Assembly: GCA_003248865.1 (NCBI GenBank) | Contig: QFPK01000001.1 | Location: forward strand, 1-64,000 | Source: Sphingomonas sp. | Lineage (GTDB): Bacteria; Pseudomonadota; Alphaproteobacteria; Sphingomonadales; Sphingomonadaceae | DNA length: 64,000 nucleotides | Direction of reading: 5' to 3' | In this document: one piece after another, positions 1 to 7,660 of the stretch | Numbering within the stretch: position 1 is the stretch's first letter | Layout of the letters: every line of letters begins with the position of its first letter | The notes under the pieces: generated by a model | The model's database searches: none | What the model was told of the DNA's origin: nothing | The model's input: the letters and a program-made list of their open reading frames with translations, nothing else | Position numbers and translations under genes: made by a program

Positions 1-99
1 CGTCCGACGGGCGATGCCGAGCTTGTCGAGCGTTCGCTTGGCAGGCAGGTGCGACTGCTCGACGATCCGGATGATCTCGAGCTTCTCGGATGCGGGATA
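1..99 (-). mobile_element. IS3-family transposase fragment (runs off left edge)
   Basis: The last 33 codons before the window edge, in frame with the upstream SDR, encode YPASEKLEIIR followed by IVEQSHLPAKRTLDKLGIAR. This is what I recognise as the N-terminal helix-turn-helix segment of a common IS3-group transposase, which normally continues with an FYRWYDR-type motif. The element's own start codon and terminal inverted repeat are not visible at the junction. The sequence passes directly from SDR to transposase, so the insertion sequence is probably truncated or rearranged at this end. The identification is from memory of the family, not a search. Confidence 0.75.
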
Positions 100-699
100 G
101 GCGGCCACGATCTCGGGATTCTCGAACAGGCCGACGGCCAGCGGCGTGCGCGTGAGGCCGGGGCTGACCGCGTTCACCCGCACCGACGGCGCGTGATCGA
201 TCGCCATGGCCCGAGTGAGGTTGATGATGGCGGCCTTCGCCGCATTATAGGCGGCGAAGCCGTAGTCGGCCGCCACCCCCGAAGCCGAGGCCACGTTGAC
301 GATGGCGCCCTCGACCTTCTGCAGGTGAGGAATGGCCTGCCGGCTGGCCCAGAATGTGGATTCCACATTCACCGCCATCACCTCGCGCCAGTGCGCCATG
401 TCGATCGCCGTCACCTGCCCGAACGATCCCATGCCGGCATTGTTCACCAGCACGTCCAGCCGGCCGAAGCGCTCGACCGTGTCGGAAATCATCGCATCGA
501 TCTCGTCGGTGCGGGCAACGTTGACGAGCTGCCCCACGGCCCGCTCGCCGCCGAGCGACCCCACCACGGATTCGAACGCCGCACGGCGCACATCGGCCAC
601 CACCACGGTCGCCCCTTCGGCATGTAGCCGGCGCACCACCGCCTCACCGATGCCCGAGCCGCCACCGGTGACGATGGCCACCTTGCCTTGAAAGCGCAT
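97..699 (-). pseudogene. SDR family oxidoreductase, C-terminus replaced by IS sequence
   Basis: Classical short-chain dehydrogenase. The cofactor glycine motif TGGGSGIG is at residues 11-18, NNAG at 86-89, the catalytic Ser near 138 and Tyr151/Lys155 in YNAAK. About 201 residues of SDR remain. The last 50 or so, which normally hold the substrate-binding end and the C-terminal strand, are missing because the frame enters transposase sequence at position 99. The start ATG at 699 follows a GGAGGGCGATATG-type leader. It is the last gene of the minus-strand beta-oxidation operon, 79 bp after the crotonase gene. It may once have oxidised a hydroxyl intermediate of that pathway; activity now is doubtful. 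Confidence 0.8.
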
Positions 700-778
700 A
701 TCGCCCTCCTCTCTCCCTTGAAGGGCACGAGAGGCGCGTTCACCGCTGTTGTCGATTGACGGGATTCCGTTCCCGGCT

Positions 779-1567
779 TCAGGCTGAGCGGAAATCCGGC
801 TTTCGGCGCTGCTGGAAAGCCGACAGCCCTTCCCGAAACTCACCAGTGCGGCCGGCGGCGGTGATGCTGCGGGTTTCGCGCTCCAACTGGGCCTCGAACG
901 CGCCATCATAGCTGGCCAGCAGCAACGCCCGCGCGCCGCCGATCGCTGCCGCGGCGCCGTTCGCCAGCCGTTCGGCCTGGGCTTGCGCCTCCGCCAGAAG
1001 GTCGGCGTCTGCCACCGTCCGGCTGACGAGGCCGATCTCCGCGGCGCGCGGCGCATCGATCTTGCTGTTGCACAGGATCATCTCCTGCGCGTGGCGCATC
1101 CCCACCAGCCTCGGCAGCAGCCACGACATGCCGCCATCCGGCGTCAGGCCGATGGCGCCATAGGCCGCAGTGAAGCTGGCCGAGGCGCCCGCGATCACCA
1201 CATCCCCCGCAATCGCCAGGCTCAGCCCTGCCCCGGCGGCCGCGCCGTTCACGGCCACCACCAGCGGCTTCGGCATCCGCATCAGGCGGGACACCGCCAT
1301 GTGCAGCTTGCCGGCCAGTTCGCTGAGGAAGGCCGGCGCCTCGTCTCCGACAGATGCGAAGGAACCGACATCGCCGCCGGCGCAGAACAACCGCCCGGCG
1401 CCTGTGAGGAGCACGCAGCGGATGGCGGGATCCTGATCGAACCGGATCGCGGCGGCCAGCAGCGCTTCCGCCATCGGCATGTCGATGCTGTTGCCCGCCG
1501 CCGGCCGGTTCAGCGTCAGCGTCGCGATGCCGTTCTCGATGGTCAGCAGCAGGCGGTCGTCGCTCAT
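779..1567 (-). CDS. Enoyl-CoA hydratase/isomerase family protein
   Basis: 262-residue crotonase-fold protein acting on acyl-CoA esters. The oxyanion-hole segments are FCAGGDVG (61-68) and GAAAGAGLS (about 108-116). The active-site region LTPDGG carries Asp144 where many hydratases use a different acidic arrangement. This LTPDGG...WLLPRLVG pattern resembles PaaG-like isomerases, so double-bond isomerisation is as likely as hydration. The start at 1567 is chosen because its ATGA overlaps the stop of the upstream kinase gene and because the family begins there; a longer frame upstream is antisense-like. It belongs to the beta-oxidation operon. Confidence 0.9.
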   Translation of the reverse strand: MSDDRLLLTIENGIATLTLNRPAAGNSIDMPMAEALLAAAIRFDQDPAIRCVLLTGAGRLFCAGGDVGSFASVGDEAPAFLSELAGKLHMAVSRLMRMPKPLVVAVNGAAAGAGLSLAIAGDVVIAGASASFTAAYGAIGLTPDGGMSWLLPRLVGMRHAQEMILCNSKIDAPRAAEIGLVSRTVADADLLAEAQAQAERLANGAAAAIGGARALLLASYDGAFEAQLERETRSITAAGRTGEFREGLSAFQQRRKPDFRSA

Positions 1568-2630
1568 AGGATCGTCTCCATGGACTGCCGCGCCAGCCGG
1601 GCGAGGCGCGGGAAGGCCTCGGCACGCTCCCGCGCATGGGCCGATGCGGCAGAGCCCCGGATTACCCGGCCCTTGATGCCATGGAAGATCGCGGCCAGCC
1701 GGAAGTAGTTGAAGGCGATGTAGAAATCCCAAGACGGGATGCCCGCACGCCCTGTCCGCTGGCAATAGGCGGCGACATAGGCCTGTTCGGAGGGGATGTT
1801 CAGCGCCGCAAGGTCGGCGCCCGCCAGCCCGGCCACGATGTCGGGGGGCATCTGGTACATCATTGCATGATAGGCGAAATCGGCCAGCGGGTGGCCCAGG
1901 GTGGAAAGCTCCCAGTCCAGCACGGCCACCACGCGGGGTTCGGTCGGGTGGAAGATCATGTTGTCGCAGCGGAAGTCGCCATGGACGATGCTGGTCTCGT
2001 CGCCGGGCGGGATGTGGGCGGGCAGCCAGTCCGCCAGCGCGTCCATGTCCGCGTCGCGGCCGGCATCGACGTCTTCCCGATACTGGCGGGTCCAGCGGCT
2101 GATCTGCCGCTCGAAATAGTTACCGGGCCGCCCGAAATCCCCAAGCCCCAGCGCCTCATGATCCAGGCTGTGCAGCCGGGCGATCACCTCGTTCATGGCG
2201 TCGAAGCAGGTCGGCCGTTCGTCGCGGGAGACCTCTGGGAACGTCGCATCCCAGAAGATGCGGCCTTCCACCAGTTCCATTACATAGAACCAGCTGCCGA
2301 TCACCGCCTCGTCAGTGCACAGTCCGAAGACATGCGGCACCGGGAAGCCGGTGCTCCCAGCGCGGAGAGGATGCGCGCCTCCCGTTCCACCGCATGCGCG
2401 CCCTTCAGCAGCTGCCCGGGCGGCTTGCGGCGCAGCACATAGCTGCGCCCCGGCGTGTCCAGCCGGTAGGTCGGGTTGGATTGCCCGCCCTTGAACTGCA
2501 GGACGGTCAGCGGGCCGCGGAATCCCTCCACATGGGCGTCCATCCAGCGCGCCAGCGCGGCCTCGTCGAAGGCATAGCCCGCCCGCACCGGCGTGGCGCC
2601 GGCATTGGCGGACTGGCTCGACGCCGTCAC
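1564..2630 (-). pseudogene. APH-fold phosphotransferase, frameshifted
   Basis: Aminoglycoside-phosphotransferase-fold kinase of the type fused to ACAD10/ACAD11 or paired with acyl-CoA dehydrogenases in bacteria. The first frame begins at GTG 2630, overlapping the stop of the dehydrogenase gene as GTGA, and encodes the ATP-binding part with FKGGQSNPTYRL and VLRRKPPG. The second frame carries the Brenner motif HGDFRCDN and the metal site VLDWE. The two are joined by a -1 shift near 2354-2360, in the reverse complement of a CTGGGAGC stretch: LSALG in one frame continues as STGFPVPH in the other. Both halves are well conserved, so this is either a recent mutation or a one-base sequence error. Joined, it would be about 355 residues, normal for the family. 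Confidence 0.85.
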
Positions 2631-3814
2631 GCCGCGCCTCTTGCCCAGTCGCGCTTGATCTTCTTGGCGAGGCTCCATTTGTGCACTTCGGTGGGGCCAT
2701 CATAGATGCGGAAGGCGCGGATTTCGCGGAACACCTGCTCCACGATGGTCTGGTCGGTCACGCCGGTGCCGCCCATCACCTGCACGCAGCGGTCCGCGAT
2801 GCGCATCAACGCTTCGGACACCGCCACCTTGGCGATGGAGCTTTCCACCGTGCCCGGCGCGCCGGTGTCCAGCACGGCCGCGCACCAGTCGATCATCAGC
2901 TCGGCCTGCTTCAGGTCGATCAGATTTTCCGCCAGCATGAAGCCGACGCCCTCATGGTCGATCAGCAGCTTGCCGAACGCCTGCCGGCGGTTGGCATAGT
3001 CGGTGGCGATCTCATGCGACCGCCTGCAGGCGCCCAGCCAGCGCATGCAGTGCGACAGCCGCGCCGGCGCCAGCCGCACCTGCGCATAGCGGAAGCCTTC
3101 GCCGGCATCGCCCAGCATCTGGTCGGCCGGAATGCGCAGATTGTCGATCGTCACCGTCGCATGGCCGCCGGGCATGGAGCTGTCGATGGTGTTGGGCACA
3201 TGATCGATGCGGATCGCCGGGTCGGGCAGGTCCACCAGGAACATGCAGGCACCTTCATCCGCCTTCGCCATCACGATCCCCACCTGCGCACCCTCGGCGC
3301 CGGTGATGAAGGCCTTGCGGCCATTCACCACCCAGTGGTTGCCGTCCTTGCGACAGACCGTTTTCATCATTGATGGGTCGGACCCCGCGCCGCCTTCGCC
3401 TGCCGGCTCCGTCATGAAGAAGGCCGATCGGGCGCGGCCCTCCACCAGCGGCTTCAGGAAACGCTCGCGGATTTCGGGGCTGCCCACGCGCCCCAGCAGG
3501 AACATATTGCCTTCGTCGGGCGCGGCCGTGTTGCAGGCCAGCGGGCCCAGCGGAGAGAGGCCCGTGCGTTCAAGCACGATCGCGGTTTCCCGCTGCGACA
3601 GATGCGAGCCGTCGGGGAGGATGTGCGGGGTCAGCACCCTCGCTTCGCGCGCGAGCTGCTTCAACTCCTCGATCAACGCATCGGTCGGCGCGCCATGATG
3701 GTCGCGCCTCGGGTCCGCCTCATAGGGCGCCACCACATCGCGCACGAAGGCCTCCACCCGCGCAGCGATTTCTGCGGTGCGTTCCGGTCCGACGCCGGTC
3801 GTGTGGCCGCTCAT
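2627..3814 (-). CDS. Acyl-CoA dehydrogenase, ACAD10/11-like
   Basis: 395-residue flavoprotein acyl-CoA dehydrogenase. FFMTEPAGEGGAGSD (about 132-146) is the FAD/substrate loop, and YANRRQAFGKLL plus the C-terminal QVMGGTGV and IYDGPTEVH motifs are typical. In the last motif Asp372 stands where medium-chain enzymes have Glu in YEGT; DGPxEVH is the form I know from ACAD11-like enzymes. In those systems a kinase phosphorylates a 4-hydroxyacyl-CoA and the dehydrogenase-like partner removes the phosphate. The next gene downstream encodes such a kinase and overlaps this one by 4 bp. Substrate chain length cannot be read from the sequence. Confidence 0.92.
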   Translation of the reverse strand: MSGHTTGVGPERTAEIAARVEAFVRDVVAPYEADPRRDHHGAPTDALIEELKQLAREARVLTPHILPDGSHLSQRETAIVLERTGLSPLGPLACNTAAPDEGNMFLLGRVGSPEIRERFLKPLVEGRARSAFFMTEPAGEGGAGSDPSMMKTVCRKDGNHWVVNGRKAFITGAEGAQVGIVMAKADEGACMFLVDLPDPAIRIDHVPNTIDSSMPGGHATVTIDNLRIPADQMLGDAGEGFRYAQVRLAPARLSHCMRWLGACRRSHEIATDYANRRQAFGKLLIDHEGVGFMLAENLIDLKQAELMIDWCAAVLDTGAPGTVESSIAKVAVSEALMRIADRCVQVMGGTGVTDQTIVEQVFREIRAFRIYDGPTEVHKWSLAKKIKRDWARGAA

Positions 3815-4575
3815 TTCGCGGCCATCCGGATCGCGCCATCCAACCGGATGGTCTCGCCGTTCAGCATCGGGTTGGTGACGATGCTTTCCACCAGCAGCGC
3901 ATATTCGTCTGGCTGCCCCAGACGGTTCGGGAAAGGCACCTGCCGGCCGAGTGAATCCTGCGCCTCCTGCGGCAGGCTCGCCAGCAGCGGAGTCCAGAAG
4001 ATACCGGGCGCAATGGTCATCACCCGGATCCCATAACGGGCGAATTCGCGGGCGACGGGCAGCGTCATGCCCACGATCCCGCCCTTGGAGGCGGCATAGG
4101 CCGCCTGCCCGATCTGGCCGTCGAACGCCGCGACACTGGCGGTGTTCACGATGACGCCCCGCTCCTCGCTGTTCGCCAGATCCGCCGTGTGCAGCCGCTC
4201 GGCGAATTTGGAGAGGACATTGAAGCTGCCCAGCAGGTTGATCTGCACGATCTTCGCGAAGCCGCCCAGCGGAATGGCCTTGCCGTCGCGGCCGATCACC
4301 TTGGCGGGCGGCCCGATGCCGGCGCAGTTCACCAGAATGCGCGCCTTGCCGTGCAGCCCCTCGGCTTCGTCCAGCGCCGCCGACACGGCCGCTTCGTCCG
4401 TCACGTCGGTCCGGATGAAATGCCCGCCGATGGCAGCCGCATGGGCGGTTCCCAGCTCCGCATTCAGGTCCAGGATGGTCACTTTCGCGCCGGCCTTCGC
4501 CAGCCGCTCGGCGGTCGCCCCGCCCAACCCCGATGCCCCGCCCGTCACGATGGCGGCTGCGCCCTTGATCTCCAT
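3811..4575 (-). CDS. SDR, 3-hydroxyacyl-CoA dehydrogenase type (HSD10-like)
   Basis: 254 residues. TGGASGLG at 11-18, NCAG at 83-86, Ser147, Tyr160 and Lys164 (YAASK) form a complete SDR site. The N-terminal GAAAIVTGGASGLG, the D-L-N acidic loop after the second strand and the C-terminal LNGETIRLDGAIRM match type II 3-hydroxyacyl-CoA / 3-hydroxy-2-methylbutyryl-CoA dehydrogenases. It would oxidise the 3-hydroxyacyl-CoA made by the crotonase before thiolysis. Its ATG at 4575 lies 11 bp after the thiolase stop, and its stop overlaps the next start as ATGA. Confidence 0.9.
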   Translation of the reverse strand: MEIKGAAAIVTGGASGLGGATAERLAKAGAKVTILDLNAELGTAHAAAIGGHFIRTDVTDEAAVSAALDEAEGLHGKARILVNCAGIGPPAKVIGRDGKAIPLGGFAKIVQINLLGSFNVLSKFAERLHTADLANSEERGVIVNTASVAAFDGQIGQAAYAASKGGIVGMTLPVAREFARYGIRVMTIAPGIFWTPLLASLPQEAQDSLGRQVPFPNRLGQPDEYALLVESIVTNPMLNGETIRLDGAIRMAAK

Positions 4576-4586
4576 GGATGTTCCTC

Positions 4587-5768
4587 TCAGTTCAGTTCGA
4601 CGGCGACGGCGGTGGCTTCACCGCCGCCGATGCACAGGCTGGCGATCCCGCGCTTCAGGCCGCGGTTCTGCAAGGCGGCGATCAGGGTCGCCAGAATACG
4701 CGCGCCCGACGCCCCGATGGGATGGCCCAGCGCCGTCGCGCCGCCGTTCACGTTCAGCCTGTCGGCCGGAATGCCCAGTTCCTGCGCGGCGATCATGGCG
4801 ACCACGGCGAAGGCCTCGTTCACTTCGAACAGGTCCACATCCTCGATGCGCCAGCCCGTCTTCGCCAGCAGCTTGCGGATGGCCGGAACCGGGGCCGTGG
4901 TGAACAGCGCGGGCTCATGCGCATGGGCGGCGCTGCCGACGATGGTGGCGATGGGCTTCAGCCCCTGCGCCGCCGCAACCGACGCCCGCCCCAGCACCAG
5001 CGCCGCCGCGCCGTCGGAAATGGAGGAGGAGTTGGCCGCCGTGACCGTGCCGCCGGGCACGAAGGCCGGTTTCAGCTGCGGAATCTTCTCGGGCCGGGCC
5101 TTGCCGGGCTGCTCGTCGGTGTTCACCAGCGTTTCCCCGCCGCGCCCACCGACGGTGACGGCCGCGATCTCGCGCGCGAAATCGCCGCTGGCGATGGCTC
5201 GGTTCGCGCGTTCGAGAGAGCGCAGCGCATACTCATCCTGCTGCTGCCGGCTGAACTGGTAGGATTGCGCCGCGCCTTCCGCGAACACGCCCATCGCCTT
5301 GCCGGGCTCATACGCGTCTTCCAGCCCGTCCATCATCATGGTGTCGACCACACGATCATGGCCGATGCGGGCGCCGCTGCGGTGCTTGGGCAGGGCATAG
5401 GGCGCATTGCTCATGCTTTCCATGCCGCCCGCCACGATCAGCTCCACCGCGCCGGAGGCGAGCGCCTCCGCGCCCATGATCACCGCCTGCATGCCCGACC
5501 CGCACATCTTGTTGAGCGTCGTCGCCTCTGCCGACAGCGGCAGCCCGGCGGCAAGCGCCGCCTGCCGCGCGGGCGCCTGCCCCAGCCCGGCGGGCAGCAC
5601 GCAGCCCATGTAGATGCGTTCCACCTTGTCCGGCGCGGCGCCGGAGCGGTCCACCGCCGCCTTCACGGCGGCCGCGCCCAGTTCGGTGGCCTTCAGCGGC
5701 GCAAGCACGCCCTGGAACCCGCCCATCGGGGTTCGGGCATAGCCAAGCACAACAACGGAATCCTGCAT
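4587..5768 (-). CDS. Acetyl-CoA C-acyltransferase (thiolase)
   Basis: 393 residues, the normal thiolase length. All three catalytic residues are present at canonical spacing: Cys89 in NKMCGSGM, His349 in GGATALGHPIGASG and Cys379 in LCIGGGEA, with NEAFA before the His block. It cleaves a 3-ketoacyl-CoA to acetyl-CoA (or propionyl-CoA) and a shortened acyl-CoA, or condenses two acetyl-CoA in the reverse direction. Position in the operon between two acyl-CoA dehydrogenases, an SDR and a crotonase argues for degradation. Degradative thiolase versus acetoacetyl-CoA thiolase cannot be decided from sequence alone. Confidence 0.95.
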   Translation of the reverse strand: MQDSVVVLGYARTPMGGFQGVLAPLKATELGAAAVKAAVDRSGAAPDKVERIYMGCVLPAGLGQAPARQAALAAGLPLSAEATTLNKMCGSGMQAVIMGAEALASGAVELIVAGGMESMSNAPYALPKHRSGARIGHDRVVDTMMMDGLEDAYEPGKAMGVFAEGAAQSYQFSRQQQDEYALRSLERANRAIASGDFAREIAAVTVGGRGGETLVNTDEQPGKARPEKIPQLKPAFVPGGTVTAANSSSISDGAAALVLGRASVAAAQGLKPIATIVGSAAHAHEPALFTTAPVPAIRKLLAKTGWRIEDVDLFEVNEAFAVVAMIAAQELGIPADRLNVNGGATALGHPIGASGARILATLIAALQNRGLKRGIASLCIGGGEATAVAVELN

Positions 5769-5802
5769 CGAAACTTCCCTTCAGACGTTGGGCAGACCGC
5801 TG

Positions 5803-6930
5803 TCAGAGCGCGCGGGCAATCACCAGCCGCTGGATATCGGAGGTGCCCTCGTAAATCTGGCAGACGCGCACATCGCGATAGATTTTGGCGATTCCGAATT
5901 CCTCCAGATAGCCATAGCCGCCCAGCGTCTGCAGCGAGCCGGAGACGACCGCTTCCGCCGTTTCAGAGGCGACCAGCTTCGCCATCGAGGCCTCTTTCAG
6001 GCAGGGCAGCCCGGCATCCTTCAGGCTGGCGGCATGCAGCACCAGATGCCGCGCCGCTTCCAGCCGCGCGGCGAGGTCCGCCAGCCGGAAGCCGACGGCC
6101 TGATGCTGGATGATGGGCTGGCCGAAGCTGCGCCGTTCCTTCGCATAGCCCACCGCGATTTCCAGCGCGGCCTGCGCCATGCCCACGCATTGCGCCGCGA
6201 TGCCGATCCGCCCGACCTCCAGGTTGGACAGCGCCATGGAATAGCCGGCGCCTTCCGCGCCCAGCCGCAGCGCCTCGGGAATGAACATGTCCTCGAAGCG
6301 GATCGCGCAGGTGTCGGACGCGCCCTGCCCCAGCTTGTGCTCCACCTTGCCCACGCTGTAGCCCGGCGTATCGGTGGGCACGAGGAAGCCGCTGAGCCCA
6401 CGCTTGCCGGCGGCCGGGTCCGTCACCGCATAGACGATGGCCAGCCCCGCGATCGACCCCGAAGTGATGAACTGCTTGGAGCCGTTCAGCCGGTAGCCGC
6501 CCGCCACCGGTTGCGCCCGGGTGCGGATCGCCGACGCATCGGACCCGGCATCGGCTTCCGTCAGCGCGAAGGCCCCGATCATGCGGCCCGACACCAGTTC
6601 CGGCAGGAAGCGCGCCTGCTGCTCCGCGTTGCCGTCCTTCAGCAGCGACGACACGATCAGGCTGTTCTGGATGCTGATGATGGTGGACAGCGCGCCGTCC
6701 CCGGCCGCGATCTCGATCAGCGCCAGCGCGTAGGAGACATAGTCCGCCCCCGCGCCGCCCGCCGCTTCCGGCGCCGTCATGCCCATCAGGCCCAGTTCCG
6801 CGACTTGCCGGAACAAGTCCGCCGGATAGGCGCGCGCGGCCTCGAAATCCGCGCTTCGCGGCTTCAGCTGCTCCTGTGCGAAGCTGCGGACCATCTGCTG
6901 GATGGCCGCCTGGGTGTCGGAAAGAATCAT
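5803..6930 (-). CDS. Acyl-CoA dehydrogenase, short/medium-chain type
   Basis: 375-residue classical acyl-CoA dehydrogenase. FALTEADAGSDAS is the FAD-binding loop, KERRSFGQPI and QTLGGYGYLEE are family signatures, and the catalytic base is Glu361 in IYEGTSDIQ. It oxidises an acyl-CoA to the trans-2-enoyl-CoA and passes electrons to ETF. It is the first gene of the operon. The start ATG at 6930 follows GAGGCAGG and lies only about 10-20 nt from a TATAAT box read on this strand. It differs from the ACAD10/11-like paralogue downstream, which uses Asp in the corresponding motif. Confidence 0.95.
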   Translation of the reverse strand: MILSDTQAAIQQMVRSFAQEQLKPRSADFEAARAYPADLFRQVAELGLMGMTAPEAAGGAGADYVSYALALIEIAAGDGALSTIISIQNSLIVSSLLKDGNAEQQARFLPELVSGRMIGAFALTEADAGSDASAIRTRAQPVAGGYRLNGSKQFITSGSIAGLAIVYAVTDPAAGKRGLSGFLVPTDTPGYSVGKVEHKLGQGASDTCAIRFEDMFIPEALRLGAEGAGYSMALSNLEVGRIGIAAQCVGMAQAALEIAVGYAKERRSFGQPIIQHQAVGFRLADLAARLEAARHLVLHAASLKDAGLPCLKEASMAKLVASETAEAVVSGSLQTLGGYGYLEEFGIAKIYRDVRVCQIYEGTSDIQRLVIARAL

Positions 6931-6940
6931 CCTGCCTCGA

Positions 6941-6991
6941 TACAGAAATTATACTGATGAGTAAGTTGCATTCCCATGGGTTTCATGTCAA
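6941..6991 (-). promoter_or_regulatory. Promoter of beta-oxidation operon with candidate TetR operator
   Basis: On the minus strand a perfect TATAAT lies at 6953-6948, one short step upstream of the acyl-CoA dehydrogenase start. It overlaps a palindrome at 6952-6963 with TACT/AGTA arms around a 4-bp centre. The divergent tetR gene begins at 7025. A repressor bound there would cover the -10 box. No good -35 was found at 17 bp, so the promoter call rests on the -10 and the position. Confidence 0.5.
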
Positions 6992-7024
6992 CTCTCCCGG
7001 CATGCAGACGATCTTGCCGGAACC

Positions 7025-7648
7025 GTGCCGCTGACCTCTCCCCCTTCCCCCTTTCGAACCCCGGAACAGCGAGAGCAGGACCGCGTCGGCAAGCGGGAAG
7101 CGCTGCTTCGCGCGGCTGTCCGCATGTTCAACGAGCGCGGGTTTCACGCCACCTCGCTCGACGATGTGGCGGCGAGCCTCGGCATCTCCAAGCCCACAAT
7201 CTACCATTACCTCGGCAACAAGGAGCAGGTGCTGCTCGAATGCGTCACGCGCGGGCTCAACCAGCTGCTGGATGCCGCCGCAGAGGCGCGCGCATCTGAC
7301 GGGCCGGGGGCTGAACGGCTCGCCAGCTTCCTGCGCCGCTATGCCGAGATCAACATGGACGATTTCGGCCGCTGCGTGATCCGCACCGGGGATTCGGCGC
7401 TGTCGCCAGACGGCGTGCGCAAATTCCGGGCGCTGAAGCGGGGTATCGACATCGCCATGCGCGACCTGATCGCGGAGGGGATCGAGGACGGGTCCGTCGC
7501 GCCCGTGGACCCGAAGATGCTGGCCTTCACGCTGGCCGGCGCGCTGAACTGGCCCGCCTACTGGCATTCGCCCGACGGTGCGCAAAGCCCCGAGAAGATC
7601 AGCCGCGTGATGGTGGACCTGCTGGCGCAAGGCTTCATCCCGCGCTGA
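7025..7648 (+). CDS. TetR/AcrR family transcriptional regulator
   Basis: 207 residues with an N-terminal TetR helix-turn-helix at about 24-70: LLRAAVRMFNERGFHATSLD, then DVAASLGISKPTIYHYLGNK. The C-terminal domain is long enough for a ligand pocket and resembles fatty-acid-responsive TetR proteins only loosely. The start used is GTG 7025. It is transcribed away from the beta-oxidation operon across a 94-bp gap and converges on the alcohol dehydrogenase gene, so local repression of the operon by an acyl-CoA-type effector is the natural guess. Confidence 0.9.
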   Translation: MPLTSPPSPFRTPEQREQDRVGKREALLRAAVRMFNERGFHATSLDDVAASLGISKPTIYHYLGNKEQVLLECVTRGLNQLLDAAAEARASDGPGAERLASFLRRYAEINMDDFGRCVIRTGDSALSPDGVRKFRALKRGIDIAMRDLIAEGIEDGSVAPVDPKMLAFTLAGALNWPAYWHSPDGAQSPEKISRVMVDLLAQGFIPR

Positions 7649-7660
7649 GATCGGCACGCG

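Noticed and set aside
4578..6113. Long open frame on the plus strand opposite the thiolase and acyl-CoA dehydrogenase genes
   Set aside because: His/Arg/Gly-rich translation without family motifs, lying antisense to two clear genes; it is the usual high-GC shadow frame.
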